The notes beneath the pieces are model-generated. The model saw nothing but the letters and a program-made list of their open reading frames with translations. It had not been told where the DNA came from and made no database searches. A stretch of DNA of 64,000 bases from Billgrantia endophytica (GTDB lineage Bacteria > Pseudomonadota > Gammaproteobacteria > Pseudomonadales > Halomonadaceae), in NCBI RefSeq assembly GCF_002879615.1, contig NZ_PNRF01000027.1:62001-126000 (forward strand). The letters run 5' to 3'. Every line of letters begins with the position of its first letter. Within the stretch, counting starts at the first letter, position 1. Made by a program: the position numbers and the translations under genes. Shown here piece after piece: positions 34,417-44,619 of the stretch.

Positions 34417-35931
34417 TCATGCCATGAAGAGGCGGTAGGCCGCATTATCGGACTCCTTCCAATAACGATAGCCAATTTCATCGAAGTATTCTTCGACTTG
34501 GGAGCGATCTCCATTGGGAATCTGCATGCCCACCAGCACCCGTCCATAGGCGGCGCCATGATTGCGATAATGGAACAGGGAGATGTTCCAGTCCTGCGGC
34601 AGATGGGTCAGGAAGTTCATCAGCGCACCGGGGCGCTCGGGGAATTCGAAGCGATAGACCTCCTCAGCGACGTGTTCCTTGGGCCGGCCTCCACCCAGGT
34701 GTCGAATATGGAGTTTTGCCAGCTCATTATCGGTGAGATCCTCCACCGGATAGCCGGATTCACGCAGCTTCTCGATCACGGCCTGACGATCGTCACCGCC
34801 AGGCTTGACCTGTACTCCCACGAAGATGTGGGCCGCCTCGGGGTCGGCATAGCGATAGTTGAACTCGGTCACCATGCGGCGGCCCAGCGTCTTGCAGAAC
34901 TTCTTGAAGCTGCCGGGTTTTTCGGGGATGGTCACGGCCAGGATGGCTTCGCGCTGTTCCCCGAGCTCGGTACGCTCGGCGATGTGCTGAAGCCGATCGA
35001 AGTTGGTGTTGGCTCCGGAGTTGATGCACAACAGGGTCTGGCCTTCCACGCCGGTCTGCTGGATGTATTTCTTGAGGCCTGCCAGGGAGAGGGCGCCGGA
35101 GGTTTCCGATACCGCCCGGGTATCATCGAAGATATCCTTCACCGCCGCACACATTTCATCGGCCGTGACCGTGATCACCTCATCGACCAGATCGCGCACG
35201 ATGGAGAAGGGCACCTCGCCGACCTGGGCCACTGCCACGCCTTCCGCAAACACGCCCACCTGATCGAGCACCACGCGTTCACCGGCTTCCAGCGCGGCCT
35301 TGAGGCAGGCGCTGTCCTCGGCTTCCACGCCGATCACCTTGATATCGGGACGCAGGTACTTCACATAGGCCGCCACACCGGCGATCAGGCCACCGCCGCC
35401 CACCGGAACGAAGATGGCATCCAGGGGCCCACTGTGCTGATGAAGAATCTCCATCGCCACGGTGCCTTGCCCGGCAATGACATCGATATCGTCGAAAGGG
35501 GGGATATAGGTGTAGCCGTGTTCGCGGATCAGTTCCTGGGCATGCTCCGCCGCCGCCGAGAAGGTATCGCCCTTGAGCACCACCTTGGCGCCGCGGGCAC
35601 GCACCGCCTGAACCTTGATGTCCGGTGTGATCCGCGGCATCACGATGATCGCCTTGACCCCCATCAGCTTCGCCGCCATGGCAAGCCCCTGGGCATGGTT
35701 ACCGGCGGAGGCGGCAATGACTCCCTTGTCCTTCTGTTCCTCGGTCAGCTGCGCCATCTTGTTGTAGGCGCCGCGAATCTTGAACGAGTAGACGGGCTGC
35801 AGGTCCTCTCGCTTGATCAGAATCTGGTTGTTGAAGCGCCGTGAGAGAAAGGGGGCCGGTGAAATCGGCGTTTCTTGAGCGGCTTCGTAGACTCGAGCCT
35901 GGAGAATTTTCTTTACGGTAGCTTCAAGCAT
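34417..35931 (-). CDS. ilvA: Threonine ammonia-lyase, biosynthetic
   Basis: A 504-aa PLP enzyme making 2-oxobutanoate from threonine, the first step to isoleucine. The PLP lysine is Lys51 ([10 protein letters not shown]), with [10 protein letters not shown] and the glycine loop VGGGGLIAG. Two C-terminal ACT-like regulatory domains (about 325-504; [17 protein letters not shown] and [16 protein letters not shown]) mark it as the isoleucine-inhibited biosynthetic form. It is divergent from rpiA, the same pairing as in Pseudomonas. Confidence 0.97.
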   Translation of the reverse strand: MLEATVKKILQARVYEAAQETPISPAPFLSRRFNNQILIKREDLQPVYSFKIRGAYNKMAQLTEEQKDKGVIAASAGNHAQGLAMAAKLMGVKAIIVMPRITPDIKVQAVRARGAKVVLKGDTFSAAAEHAQELIREHGYTYIPPFDDIDVIAGQGTVAMEILHQHSGPLDAIFVPVGGGGLIAGVAAYVKYLRPDIKVIGVEAEDSACLKAALEAGERVVLDQVGVFAEGVAVAQVGEVPFSIVRDLVDEVITVTADEMCAAVKDIFDDTRAVSETSGALSLAGLKKYIQQTGVEGQTLLCINSGANTNFDRLQHIAERTELGEQREAILAVTIPEKPGSFKKFCKTLGRRMVTEFNYRYADPEAAHIFVGVQVKPGGDDRQAVIEKLRESGYPVEDLTDNELAKLHIRHLGGGRPKEHVAEEVYRFEFPERPGALMNFLTHLPQDWNISLFHYRNHGAAYGRVLVGMQIPNGDRSQVEEYFDEIGYRYWKESDNAAYRLFMA

Positions 35932-36034
35932 CCTGATGTCCCAAGGAGTGGCGCGGAGGCGGCAGCGTACTGTGCTGCACTGCAGAGAACCCCTATTGGT
36001 AGCACTCCTGCCGCATTGGCGTCCAGCAGGGGCG

Positions 36035-36063
36035 TCGGCAAAGCCCCCTGGCTGGCCTATAAT
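36035..36063 (+). promoter_or_regulatory. Promoter for rpiA
   Basis: A perfect TATAAT (36058-36063) with a weak TCGGCA 17 bp upstream faces the rpiA ATG 40 bp away. Confidence 0.5.
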
Positions 36064-36103
36064 GGCGCGGCACCCGCCAACCCAAGCAGACTGTGAGCAT
36101 CAC

Positions 36104-36787
36104 ATGACCCAGGACGAACGGAAGGACGCCGTGGCCGCGGCCGCCATCGACGAGATCGAGCCCTGGCTCGAACGCAGCACGATTCTCGGTATTGGCACCG
36201 GTTCCACGGCCAATCGCTTCATCGACCGACTGGCCAGGTTCCGCGATGACTTCAAGGGTGCCGTGGCCAGTTCGGAAGCCAGCGCCGAGCGCCTGCATGG
36301 ACATGGCATCGAGGTTTTCGAACTCAATAGCGTTGGCACAGTTCCTTTCTACATCGATGGTGCGGACGAAGTGAATGCTCACCTACATTTGATCAAGGGC
36401 GGAGGCGCGGCGCTTACCCGAGAGAAGATCGTCGCCGCTTGCGCCGAGCGTTTCATCTGCATTGCCGACGCCTCCAAGAGGGTCGAGCGCCTGGGCCGTT
36501 TCCCGCTTCCGGTGGAAGTGATTCCCATGGCCCGTTCCTATGTCGCCCGGGAACTGGTGAAACTGGGAGCCGACCCGGTCTATCGCGAAGGTGTGATCAC
36601 CGATAATGGCAACCAGATTCTCGATTGCTTCGATTTCATGATCGACGACCCCGTCGCCATGGAAACCCGTATCAACGCCATCGTCGGCGTGGTCACCAAC
36701 GGCCTCTTTGCCGCCCGTGGCGCCGACGTGCTGCTGTTGGGTGGCGAAAGTAGCGTCGAGCGGCGCACACCGACCCGGCACGGGTAA
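36104..36787 (+). CDS. rpiA: Ribose-5-phosphate isomerase A
   Basis: A 227-aa pentose phosphate enzyme interconverting ribose-5-phosphate and ribulose-5-phosphate. Motifs are [13 protein letters not shown] (about 27-39), [20 protein letters not shown] with the catalytic DGADE and [14 protein letters not shown] 36104 is chosen as the family start; the frame is open upstream over the ilvA promoter. It is convergent with waaA, only 8 bp away. Confidence 0.97.
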   Translation: MTQDERKDAVAAAAIDEIEPWLERSTILGIGTGSTANRFIDRLARFRDDFKGAVASSEASAERLHGHGIEVFELNSVGTVPFYIDGADEVNAHLHLIKGGGAALTREKIVAACAERFICIADASKRVERLGRFPLPVEVIPMARSYVARELVKLGADPVYREGVITDNGNQILDCFDFMIDDPVAMETRINAIVGVVTNGLFAARGADVLLLGGESSVERRTPTRHG

Positions 36788-36795
36788 GCGAGCAC

Positions 36796-38082
36796 TCACC
36801 CACCCAGAAGCACCGCCAAGCCGCCCATGGTCCGCGCCAGGGCTCCTCGATTGGCCGCAATCACCGCCTGGCCTGCCTCGGCCAGGCGGTGCCTCTCGGG
36901 TTCATCGTCAAAAAGCCTCAGCAGGGCATCGACCAGCTCGTCACCATCGTTCACCTCGACAAGGGCGCCCGCTTCGCGCAGTACCAGGGCCACATCCTCG
37001 AAGTTGGCCAGCTGCGGCCCCGTGAGCACTGGCACACCCATGGCCGCAGGTTCCAACAGGTTGTGACCACCGACAGGCACCAGGCTGCCACCGACGAAGG
37101 CCAGGTCTGCCGCGCCATAGAGCACCAGCAGCTCGCCCATGGTATCCCCCAGGTAAACGGCCGTGCGGGTATCGGGCAGTTCAGCCCTGGAACGTCGCGC
37201 TGCCGGCAGGCTCCGTTCACGGCAGAGATCGGCCACCGCGTCGAAACGCTGGGGATGACGGGGAGCGAGTATCAACAGGGCGGTGGGATAGTGCTGGCGC
37301 AGCCGTGCATGAGCGTCGAGCAACTGTTCGTCTTCGCCCGGGTGGGTGGAACCGGCAACCCACACGGGGCGCGATCCCAGCTGGGTACACAGCCTCTTGC
37401 TCGCCGTGGCCACCTCATCCGTTGGTGACAGGTCATACTTCAGCGAACCCACCACCTCGGTGCGAACCGCCGACATCCCCAGGGCGCGGAAGCGCTCGGC
37501 ATCGGCACTCGACTTGGCGGCCAGCCAATCCACACGGCTCAAGGCATCCTGCATCAAGGGCCTCAAGCGGCGATAGCCCCGGTAGGCGCGCGGGGACAGG
37601 CGACCATTGGCCACTATTACCGGTACTCCTCGGCGATGGCAGGCCGCCAGAAGATTGGGCCACAGTTCGGTCTCGAAGAAGATCGCCAGTGTCGGTGCCA
37701 GACGATCGATGAAGCGCCGGGTGGCAGCGGGAAAGTCCATCGGTATGAAGTGGTGCTCGAGCCGCGCGCCCCGCGCCAGGATGAGCGCGCGAACTCTCTC
37801 GGCCCCCGTGGCGGTCATGGTGGTAATCACAAGGCGGTGATGAGGATAGCGGTCGAGCAGGGCTTCGATCAGTGGACGAGCCGCCAATACCTCACCCACC
37901 GATGCGCAGTGCAGCCAGATGCACGGTGCCCCGCCGCGATGCCGGGGCACGAAGCCAAGCCGCTCCTTCCTCGGGTTGGCGGGCGTTTGCTCACGCCATA
38001 TCCTCCGCCATAGCAGAGGTGAAAGAAGATAGAGCGCACCCGAATAGAGCCACCGAGCCCAGGAGCCAGTACTCCGGACCAT
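36796..38082 (-). CDS. waaA: 3-deoxy-D-manno-octulosonic acid (Kdo) transferase
   Basis: A 428-aa inner-membrane-attached GT30 enzyme that adds Kdo to lipid A precursor. It has an N-terminal hydrophobic anchor (WLYSGALYLLSPLLW), the acceptor loop with WLHCASVGEVLAARPLIEAL (about 55-74), FETELWPNLL (about 135) and the C-terminal donor domain with GDTMGELLVLYGAADLAFVG and GGHNLLEPAAMGVPV. Together with kdkA in this locus it suggests a phosphorylated Kdo. Its start overlaps the hldE stop by one base. Confidence 0.96.
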   Translation of the reverse strand: MVRSTGSWARWLYSGALYLLSPLLWRRIWREQTPANPRKERLGFVPRHRGGAPCIWLHCASVGEVLAARPLIEALLDRYPHHRLVITTMTATGAERVRALILARGARLEHHFIPMDFPAATRRFIDRLAPTLAIFFETELWPNLLAACHRRGVPVIVANGRLSPRAYRGYRRLRPLMQDALSRVDWLAAKSSADAERFRALGMSAVRTEVVGSLKYDLSPTDEVATASKRLCTQLGSRPVWVAGSTHPGEDEQLLDAHARLRQHYPTALLILAPRHPQRFDAVADLCRERSLPAARRSRAELPDTRTAVYLGDTMGELLVLYGAADLAFVGGSLVPVGGHNLLEPAAMGVPVLTGPQLANFEDVALVLREAGALVEVNDGDELVDALLRLFDDEPERHRLAEAGQAVIAANRGALARTMGGLAVLLGG

Positions 38083-39512
38083 CAGCCTTCCCGATCGAGT
38101 ATGGTGGAGATCATCGCGGTGGTGGAAACCCCGTCCTCGAAGCCCAGCACCTCGACCTTTCCGCCGGCCGCGCGAACCGCATCGCCACCGGCGATATCCT
38201 CGGCCCGGTAGTCGCCGCCCTTGACCAGCACATCCGGCAACACCGCTTCGATCAAGCGCTGCGGCGTGTCCTCATCGAACGGCACTACCCAGTCCACGGC
38301 TCCCAGCCCGGCAAGCACCTGCATGCGCCGAAGCAAGGGGTTGATGGGCCGCTTGGGCCCCTTGAGTCGGGCGATGGAGTCATCGTCGTTGACCGCCACG
38401 ATCAGCCGGTCGCCGAGCTGGCGGGCATGCTCCAGATACGCCACATGGCCGGCATGGAGGATGTCGAAGCAGCCATTGGTCATCACCACCCGCTCGCCGC
38501 GGATCTGGGCGGCTCGTACGGCCTCGATGAGCGCCGATTGCTCGATCACCCCGAATTCCGCCAGCTTGTCGCCATGCAGGGCCGTATAGAGCTCGGCAAT
38601 GGACAGCGTGGCCGTTCCCGGCTTGGCCACCACCAGCCCCGCGGCCAGATTCGACAGCATCATGGCCTCGGGAAAGCCGTGGCCGGCCGCCAGCGCCAGA
38701 CCGAGCACCCCGATCACCGTGTCGCCGGCACCGGTCACGTCATACACTTCCCTGGCCCGGGTCGGCAGGTGCAGCGGCTCGTGGTCGGGCCGTATCAGGG
38801 TCATGCCTTTTTCGCTACGGGTGATCAGGAGGGCCTCGAGCTCCAGCTCGGCGCATAGTGCCGCACCCCGTGCGGCCAATGTATCGTCGTCATGACAATG
38901 GCCGACCACCGCTTCGAACTCGGCCAGGTTGGGCGTGATGACACTGGCACCACGATACTTGTGGAAATCGTTTCCCTTGGGGTCCACCAGCACACGCTTG
39001 CCGGCTGCCCGTATCCGTTCGATCAGCGCTTCGACCTGATTGAGGGTGCCCTTGCCATAGTCCGACAGGATCACCAGGTCGGACTCGGGAAGACCCTGCT
39101 CGACCCGAGCCAGCAAGCCGCGGGTGTCCACGTCGCCCAGGCCATCCTCGAAGTCCAGGCGAATCAGCTGCTGGTTACGGCTCATGACCCGCAGCTTGGT
39201 GATGGTGGGGATACCCGCGCTACTCTCGAAGTAAGTGTTCACTCCGGCCGCATCCAGGCGGGCAACGAGACGCTTGGCATTGTCATCGTCTCCGACCATG
39301 CCGCTCAGAGCGGCGTGCGCTCCCAGGGAGGCGATATTGAGCGCCACGTTTGCCGCGCCACCGGGTCTGTCCTCGCACTCTTCCACCCGCACGACCGGTA
39401 CGGGGGCCTCGGGTGAGATGCGTGACGTCCCTCCGTGCCAGTACCGGTCGAGCATGACATCGCCCACCACCAGCACATGCGCCTGTTCCATCGCGGTCAG
39501 GTCAAGCTTCAT
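38082..39512 (-). CDS. hldE: Bifunctional heptose 7-phosphate kinase / heptose 1-phosphate adenylyltransferase
   Basis: A 476-aa fusion making ADP-heptose precursors. The N-terminal PfkB kinase (about 1-320) has [12 protein letters not shown], the [10 protein letters not shown] motif and the anion hole [13 protein letters not shown]. The C-terminal nucleotidyltransferase (about 345-476) has [20 protein letters not shown]. With GmhB (52.5 kb) and HldD (48.2 kb), three of the four ADP-L-glycero-D-manno-heptose enzymes are in this window; only gmhA is missing. It overlaps waaC by 11 bp and waaA by 1 bp. Confidence 0.98.
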   Translation of the reverse strand: MKLDLTAMEQAHVLVVGDVMLDRYWHGGTSRISPEAPVPVVRVEECEDRPGGAANVALNIASLGAHAALSGMVGDDDNAKRLVARLDAAGVNTYFESSAGIPTITKLRVMSRNQQLIRLDFEDGLGDVDTRGLLARVEQGLPESDLVILSDYGKGTLNQVEALIERIRAAGKRVLVDPKGNDFHKYRGASVITPNLAEFEAVVGHCHDDDTLAARGAALCAELELEALLITRSEKGMTLIRPDHEPLHLPTRAREVYDVTGAGDTVIGVLGLALAAGHGFPEAMMLSNLAAGLVVAKPGTATLSIAELYTALHGDKLAEFGVIEQSALIEAVRAAQIRGERVVMTNGCFDILHAGHVAYLEHARQLGDRLIVAVNDDDSIARLKGPKRPINPLLRRMQVLAGLGAVDWVVPFDEDTPQRLIEAVLPDVLVKGGDYRAEDIAGGDAVRAAGGKVEVLGFEDGVSTTAMISTILDREG

Positions 39513-40599
39513 CGGGCATCTCCCTATCCTGGCTCTCGCTCGTGCGCGTCAGCAACGCATCGAGCCGTTGAATCACATCGTCCGTTCGAATCAATGACAT
39601 GGCATCGGGGTGGCGAACCCTCTGGCCCCACGTGATCTCCTCGGGTTCCTTGTGCAGGTAGGTACGCACCGCTTCCGGGTAACGGTTGACCACGAAATCA
39701 CGCCAACGATACGGGGCGGCACGATCGGGGTTGGTGGTGGCATAGAGCCCCACCACCGGCGTACCGAGCGCATTGGCCATATGCACTGGTCCGGAATCGG
39801 GCGCGACCACCCCTTTGGCCCGGGCGATGAGGGCCAACAAGCCCTTGAGTGAAGTGCCACCGATGACGTCGATGATGATGTCCTGGCGAGTGAGAGACCG
39901 TATGCGTTCCCCCATCTCGCGCTCCTGGGTGCTACCGCCACCGGACAGCACGGTTTTCAGCCCATATTGATGCCACGCGTGCTCGCTGACTGCCGCATAG
40001 CCCTCGGCAGACCAGTTTCGAAAGTTGCGCAGCCGAGGGTTGGCGCAAGGGCTCATCAGCAGGTAGGGAACGTCACCGGTAAGAGCCGATGCTTCCTCAA
40101 CGGCAGAGTTGGGCACCGGCATCTCCCACTCCGGCGTCAGGTTCTCGACGCCCAGCAATCGCGCGAAGTCCATGAAGGACTCCAGCACATGGGCGTGAGG
40201 GTGGGCCTCCAATTGGCGATGGGTGAACCAGTGCTGGGCATCCTTGGCGCGAGCCTTGTCATAGCCCACCCGGACATCGGCCTTGAGACCCAGGGACAGC
40301 ACACTGGCCCGCAGCGCCTGCTGCATGTGCAGCAGCACGTCGAAGCGCGTGCCGGCCAGTTCGCGCCAGAGCTGTCGCATCCCGGCCAGGCCGGTGCTCT
40401 TGTCATAGACGACGAACTCGACCCCCGAAAGACCGGCCAGTAGACTGTGTTCCGCCTTGCCGATGATCCAGGTGATACGTACGTCAGGCCACTGGCGCTG
40501 CAGGGCGCGTAGGGTAGGTACCAGATTGCACACGTCGCCCAGGGCGGAAAGTCGCAGCACGGCGATATGGCGAGGTCGGGCAGGCAGAGGATGCTTCAT
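39502..40599 (-). CDS. GT9 LPS heptosyltransferase, probably heptosyltransferase I (WaaC-like)
   Basis: A 365-aa glycosyltransferase family 9 protein that would transfer heptose to Kdo. GT9 hallmarks are [20 protein letters not shown] at the start, [21 protein letters not shown] in the middle and the ADP-heptose site [21 protein letters not shown]. It is in one minus-strand run with hldE and waaA. WaaF is clearly a different gene (47.2 kb), so this is the best WaaC candidate, but other GT9 roles in the core are possible. Its start overlaps that of the divergent kdkA by two bases. Confidence 0.85.
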   Translation of the reverse strand: MKHPLPARPRHIAVLRLSALGDVCNLVPTLRALQRQWPDVRITWIIGKAEHSLLAGLSGVEFVVYDKSTGLAGMRQLWRELAGTRFDVLLHMQQALRASVLSLGLKADVRVGYDKARAKDAQHWFTHRQLEAHPHAHVLESFMDFARLLGVENLTPEWEMPVPNSAVEEASALTGDVPYLLMSPCANPRLRNFRNWSAEGYAAVSEHAWHQYGLKTVLSGGGSTQEREMGERIRSLTRQDIIIDVIGGTSLKGLLALIARAKGVVAPDSGPVHMANALGTPVVGLYATTNPDRAAPYRWRDFVVNRYPEAVRTYLHKEPEEITWGQRVRHPDAMSLIRTDDVIQRLDALLTRTSESQDREMPDEA

Positions 40600-41314
40600 G
40601 CACTTGGCAACATGTCGGACGGGTAAGGTTTACATTCTATATGATGCGGACAGTGTATGTGACGCCAAGCTGGCGCCACAAATCGGCCCGCAACTCTTCG
40701 ACTCCGCTCATTGGAGCCGGGAGGGCCGCGTCGTCGGCGAAGCCCCCGGTCGCGGCAGCAGCCTGTTCCTGGATGCTGGGCCGGAAGAGTGGGTGCTCCG
40801 TCCCTATCGCCGCGGTGGGCTGGTGGCCAAGTGGAACGAGACACGCTACCCGTGGACAGGACTCGAGCGGACCCGGGCCTTTCGTGAACTGCGTCTGACG
40901 GCCAACCTGTATGAACGTGGCCTCCCCGTGCCGAGGCCGGTCGCCGCCGGTGTGACCCGCTTCGGGCTGACCTATGGGGCCGCCCTGATCACCGCGCGTA
41001 TCCCAGGTGCACGGTCACTGGCCGATCGGCTCCTGGAGCACGCCGCCACCGGGACCCTGCTCAAGCGGGTCGGCGCTACCGTCGCCCGCTTCCATGCTGC
41101 CGGCCTGGACCATGTCGACCTGAATGCCCGCAACCTGCTGGTCGATGCTCGGGACAAGGTCTGGCTGATCGACCTGGACCGGTGTCGCCTGCGGGAACCC
41201 GGCAGCTGGCAGGCAACCAATCTCGATCGCCTGCAGCGCTCGCTGGTCAAGTTTCACTCAGCGGCCGCCATGACAGCCATTCGCCGGGGCTATGCCTCGC
41301 CAGGCGCCAACTGA
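40598..41314 (+). CDS. kdkA: Kdo kinase
   Basis: A 238-aa kinase-fold protein that phosphorylates Kdo at O-4 in the LPS inner core. The pattern matches Haemophilus KdkA: MH start, EGRVVGEAPGRGSSLFL, LRPYRRGGLVAKWNETRY, FRELRLTANLYERGLPVPRP, then the catalytic HVDLNARNLLVD and metal-binding LIDLDRCRL. ATG 40598 has AGAGG upstream and abuts the opposite start. The 3' end overlaps the convergent GT9 gene by 25 bp. KdkA is typical of organisms with a single Kdo. Confidence 0.95.
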   Translation: MHLATCRTGKVYILYDADSVCDAKLAPQIGPQLFDSAHWSREGRVVGEAPGRGSSLFLDAGPEEWVLRPYRRGGLVAKWNETRYPWTGLERTRAFRELRLTANLYERGLPVPRPVAAGVTRFGLTYGAALITARIPGARSLADRLLEHAATGTLLKRVGATVARFHAAGLDHVDLNARNLLVDARDKVWLIDLDRCRLREPGSWQATNLDRLQRSLVKFHSAAAMTAIRRGYASPGAN

Positions 41315-42333
41315 CGGGGCGCCGCTCGCTCCGGATAGACCCGGATCAGCAACTCCTGTAGCCCCTGCAGGATGTCCGTCGTTCCCGGTACCTGGCCATC
41401 ACGATGAAAAACGGCGTCGTGACAGTTCTCATAGCGAGGCCAGTATCGGAACGGCACGGTCATGAAAAAGATGCCAAGCGTCGGGGTATGAGTTGCCAGG
41501 GCCAGGTTACGGACTCCGGTGTCTCCCGACACCAGTACGCTGGACGATGCCATCCAGTGCGCCAGACTTTCCAGGCCCATGCGATCCTGCACGACGACGT
41601 TGTCATGCTGGGCCACCACGTCGTGCAGGAAGTCCCCCGACTCCTCTCTCTTGCTTCCCTCGAGCAGGACATGCTGATAGTCGGGAAACTCGATGGCTGC
41701 CTGACCGATCAACCGGCTCCAGGATTGTTGCGACAACGACTTTTCGGCTACGGCCGCGTAGGGGAAATAGACGATGCGGGGCTTGGCCAGGACTCGCCGG
41801 TGCCGCGGCATGTCGAACTCCAGCGGGTATTGGGGTTTGTGCCCCATGATCTTCAGAAAATCCAGCAGCACTTCGGCTTCATAATGAAAATCGGAACGCA
41901 GGATACCCACGTCGAAGAGTAACCGATTGAAGATGCGGCGATAGGGGAAGCCAAGCTTCACCCTGGCCGGCGTGCATAGCGTCAGCAAGCGGGAACGTGC
42001 CGTATCGGCCAGATCGAACAGGACATCCACGTCCGAATGAGAATGAAGGGAACGCCATTGCGAACGCAGTGCCCCTTCTCCATCCAGGACATGGACCTCG
42101 TCCACCAGATCGTCCGGCACAGCGTACTGGTACTTGCTGACGGTACTGAGCGTGATATGCGCCTGCGGAAAGAAGCGCCTCAGTTCGACAAGAAAGGGAC
42201 GTGTCGCCATCATGTCGCCGAAGGCGCACTGTCGAATCACCAGGATGCGCCGCACCTGCTCCACGCGCAGCTGTGATAACCACTTCCGTCCACGAGCATT
42301 GAGATAGCCGCCCTTCTCGATCCAAGCTTTCAT
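41290..42333 (-). CDS. GT9 glycosyltransferase, LPS core
   Basis: A 347-aa GT9 protein with ILVIRQCAFGDMMATRPFLV at the start and the late nucleotide-sugar site VLVSGDTGVRNLALATHTPTLG. The middle is divergent from WaaC and WaaF, so it may add a different heptose or a heptose in the outer core. It overlaps kdkA tail to tail and follows the GT4 gene directly with no gap (GT4 ends at 42334), so the two are co-translated. Donor and acceptor are unknown. Confidence 0.85.
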   Translation of the reverse strand: MKAWIEKGGYLNARGRKWLSQLRVEQVRRILVIRQCAFGDMMATRPFLVELRRFFPQAHITLSTVSKYQYAVPDDLVDEVHVLDGEGALRSQWRSLHSHSDVDVLFDLADTARSRLLTLCTPARVKLGFPYRRIFNRLLFDVGILRSDFHYEAEVLLDFLKIMGHKPQYPLEFDMPRHRRVLAKPRIVYFPYAAVAEKSLSQQSWSRLIGQAAIEFPDYQHVLLEGSKREESGDFLHDVVAQHDNVVVQDRMGLESLAHWMASSSVLVSGDTGVRNLALATHTPTLGIFFMTVPFRYWPRYENCHDAVFHRDGQVPGTTDILQGLQELLIRVYPERAAPRQLAPGEA

Positions 42334-43467
42334 TCAGTCAGATTCCCCTATCACGTACTCGTCAAGCAAGGCTTGTACGTGGGATGACAATTGAAAATGT
42401 TCCACAGCCTTGGCCTGTGCGGCCTGGCCCAGCCGCTGGCGCTGCTCACTGTCGTCGATCAATGTTTTCATGGCCTCGGCCCAGGCCTTCGTGTCTTCTG
42501 GCGGCGCGAGGCGTCCACATGTCGCGTCGATCAGTTCCGGAATGGCACCGCTATCGGCACCAATTATCGCCTTGCCGGCGGCCATGGCCTCGATGACCGT
42601 CAGGCCAAAGGCCTCGTTTCGTGACGGCACGCAGACGATCTCCAGCGCTTCGAAGAGGCGCGGCAGGTCACGCCGAAAGCCGGTAAAACTGACCTTCTCT
42701 TCCAGGCCCAATGACGCAACCCGCTCCTGCAAGCGTGAGACATAGGCCTCGTCACTGCCCTCCGCGGCGGTCAGGCCGCCGATCAGCACCCCATGCCAGG
42801 CCAGGCCCGGAGCCAGATTCCTCAGAATTCCCAGCGCCTCGATCCAGGGCACCTGTCCCTTGCCATTCGTCAACCGCCCAGGCAATCCGATCGCCACGGC
42901 GTTGGTAGGAATGCCAAGCTCATGGCGCAGCGCCTCTCGTTCCGCCGGCGCCAGTCTTGGCGCGTAAGGCGCGATATCGATCCCAAGATACAAGCGGTGT
43001 ATCCGTTCGGCGGGCAGCGGGAACGCGTGCAGGTTGCGGGCTCGCGTGGCTTCACTGATCGAGAAGAGACGCGTTACCCGGCCATAGGCCCAGCGGTGAT
43101 ACAGATCCTTCTTGGGGCGAGTGGCTCCCATATGATCGGTAAAGAAGAGTTTAAGGCTCGGCCTCAGGGACACCAATAGCGCCCCCAGGCGCAAGTCACT
43201 GGATTTATGGCAGTGTAGAACACGAATGTCATGAGCCTTCAGGTAGGCCAATATCCGCCCCAACTGCAGCAAGGCCCTGCCCTTGGTGGCCACCGTCAAG
43301 GGCTCGATCCCCACCTCGCGCAGGCTGCGCGCGACCGCGGACCCCGCCAGCGCCAGGCCATGGGGCTTCCACCCCTGTCGCTTCAGCTCGGGTATAATCC
43401 GCGCAGGATACATTTCCAGTCCGCCCCAGCCATTCGAAAGGCAGATCTGCATGACCTTGTTCGGCAA
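42334..43467 (-). CDS. GT4 glycosyltransferase, LPS core
   Basis: A GT-B glycosyltransferase of family 4 (378 aa). It has the N-terminal acceptor region MQICLSNGWGGLEMYPARII and, in the C-terminal half, GLPGRLTNGKGQ, VSFTGFRRDLPRLFEALEIV and the donor-binding PSRNEAFGLTVIEAMAAGK. The start is taken as TTG at 43467 because AAGGAG lies 6 bp upstream; the ATG at 43452 has no such site. The donor is probably a UDP- or GDP-sugar. It is divergent from the next GT9 gene, with 39 bp between starts. Confidence 0.87.
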   Translation of the reverse strand: MPNKVMQICLSNGWGGLEMYPARIIPELKRQGWKPHGLALAGSAVARSLREVGIEPLTVATKGRALLQLGRILAYLKAHDIRVLHCHKSSDLRLGALLVSLRPSLKLFFTDHMGATRPKKDLYHRWAYGRVTRLFSISEATRARNLHAFPLPAERIHRLYLGIDIAPYAPRLAPAEREALRHELGIPTNAVAIGLPGRLTNGKGQVPWIEALGILRNLAPGLAWHGVLIGGLTAAEGSDEAYVSRLQERVASLGLEEKVSFTGFRRDLPRLFEALEIVCVPSRNEAFGLTVIEAMAAGKAIIGADSGAIPELIDATCGRLAPPEDTKAWAEAMKTLIDDSEQRQRLGQAAQAKAVEHFQLSSHVQALLDEYVIGESD

Positions 43468-43506
43468 GGCTCTCTCCTTTTCGGTCACCGGGGCCCGGGA
43501 GCCCAG

Positions 43507-44619
43507 ATGACGCATCATTCCACTGTGGTCGACGCCAGCGAATCGCCTCACTCACTGCGTATCCTGGTCGTGCGTAACGACAAGCTAGGCGATTTCATGC
43601 TGGCCTGGCCGGCGCTCGCCTGTCTCAAGGCCACGGTACCCGCATCGCACGTCAGCGTGCTTGTCCCCGCCTATACCGCGGCACTGGCGAGACAATGCCC
43701 CTGGATCGATGAGGTCATTCTCGACCCTGGCGATGCCGCTGGGCGGAGCGCACAGCGCATACTCCTGGGTCAGCTCAAGAAAGGGCGCTTTACGGCCATG
43801 CTGACGCTGTTCTCGACGCCGCGCATTGGTTGGCTGGGCTGGCGTGCCGGCATTCCCCTGCGTCTGGCACCCGCCACCAAATGGGCGCAGCTATTCTATA
43901 ACCATCGTATCACCCAGCGCAGGTCACGCTCTGCCAAGCCCGAGTATCTCTACAACCTCGAGCTGGCCGAAGCGCTGTTGGCGACCCTGGGCAGGGCGCC
44001 CAGCCGTCGTCCCACCCCACCCTACTGGCCGCTCCCCGTTGGCACGATCGAGCACCAGAGGGAGCAGATGAGCCATGAGCTGGGTATCGCGACGACCCGC
44101 CCCTGGATTTTCCTGCACGCCGGAAGTGGCGGCTCGGCCGTCAATCTGACGCCGGAGCAGTACGCCAGGCTGGCCTGCATGATTGACGAGCGGTTGGATG
44201 ACCAGCCCCAGGCACGTCCCATCTGGGTGCTGACCGCGGGGCCGGAAGAGGAGCCCACCGCCCACGGGCTGCAGGCAAGGCTGGCGGCCAACGGCCTGGA
44301 GGCCGTCGTGCTTCCGCCTCGCCAGGGGCTCGACGACTTTGCCCTGGGGCTGGCGGCGGCAGACCTCCTCGTTGCCGGTTCGACCGGCCCGCTGCATATC
44401 GCCGGCTGCCTCAACCGCCCCACTGCCGGCTTCTATCCATCGCGACGCTCTGCCACTCCGCTGCGTTGGCGGACCTGTAATGACGATGCCAGGCGCCTCG
44501 CCTTCAGCCCACCGGAAGGAGCCGACGAAGCCGACATGTCGGCGATCGACCTGGAAGCGGCCGCCACGGCCATCAGGGAGTTGCTCAGCCACCAGGGGTT
44601 GGTGGGGTCCGCGTCCTGA
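43507..44619 (+). CDS. GT9 glycosyltransferase, LPS core
   Basis: A 370-aa GT9 protein with ILVVRNDKLGDFMLAWPALA at the start, IFLHAGSGGSAVNLTPEQYA in the middle and the donor loop LLVAGSTGPLHIAGCLNRP near the end. This is the third GT9 apart from WaaF, so the core probably contains three or four heptose or related residues. ATG 43507 has GGGAG upstream; the frame is open upstream over the GT4 gene. It overlaps the convergent waaE-like gene by 35 bp. Confidence 0.87.
   Translation: MTHHSTVVDASESPHSLRILVVRNDKLGDFMLAWPALACLKATVPASHVSVLVPAYTAALARQCPWIDEVILDPGDAAGRSAQRILLGQLKKGRFTAMLTLFSTPRIGWLGWRAGIPLRLAPATKWAQLFYNHRITQRRSRSAKPEYLYNLELAEALLATLGRAPSRRPTPPYWPLPVGTIEHQREQMSHELGIATTRPWIFLHAGSGGSAVNLTPEQYARLACMIDERLDDQPQARPIWVLTAGPEEEPTAHGLQARLAANGLEAVVLPPRQGLDDFALGLAAADLLVAGSTGPLHIAGCLNRPTAGFYPSRRSATPLRWRTCNDDARRLAFSPPEGADEADMSAIDLEAAATAIRELLSHQGLVGSAS

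Noticed and set aside
43231..43506. N-terminal extension of the third GT9 gene
   Set aside because: It lies over the divergent GT4 gene; the GT9 domain begins just after the ATG at 43507, which has GGGAG upstream.
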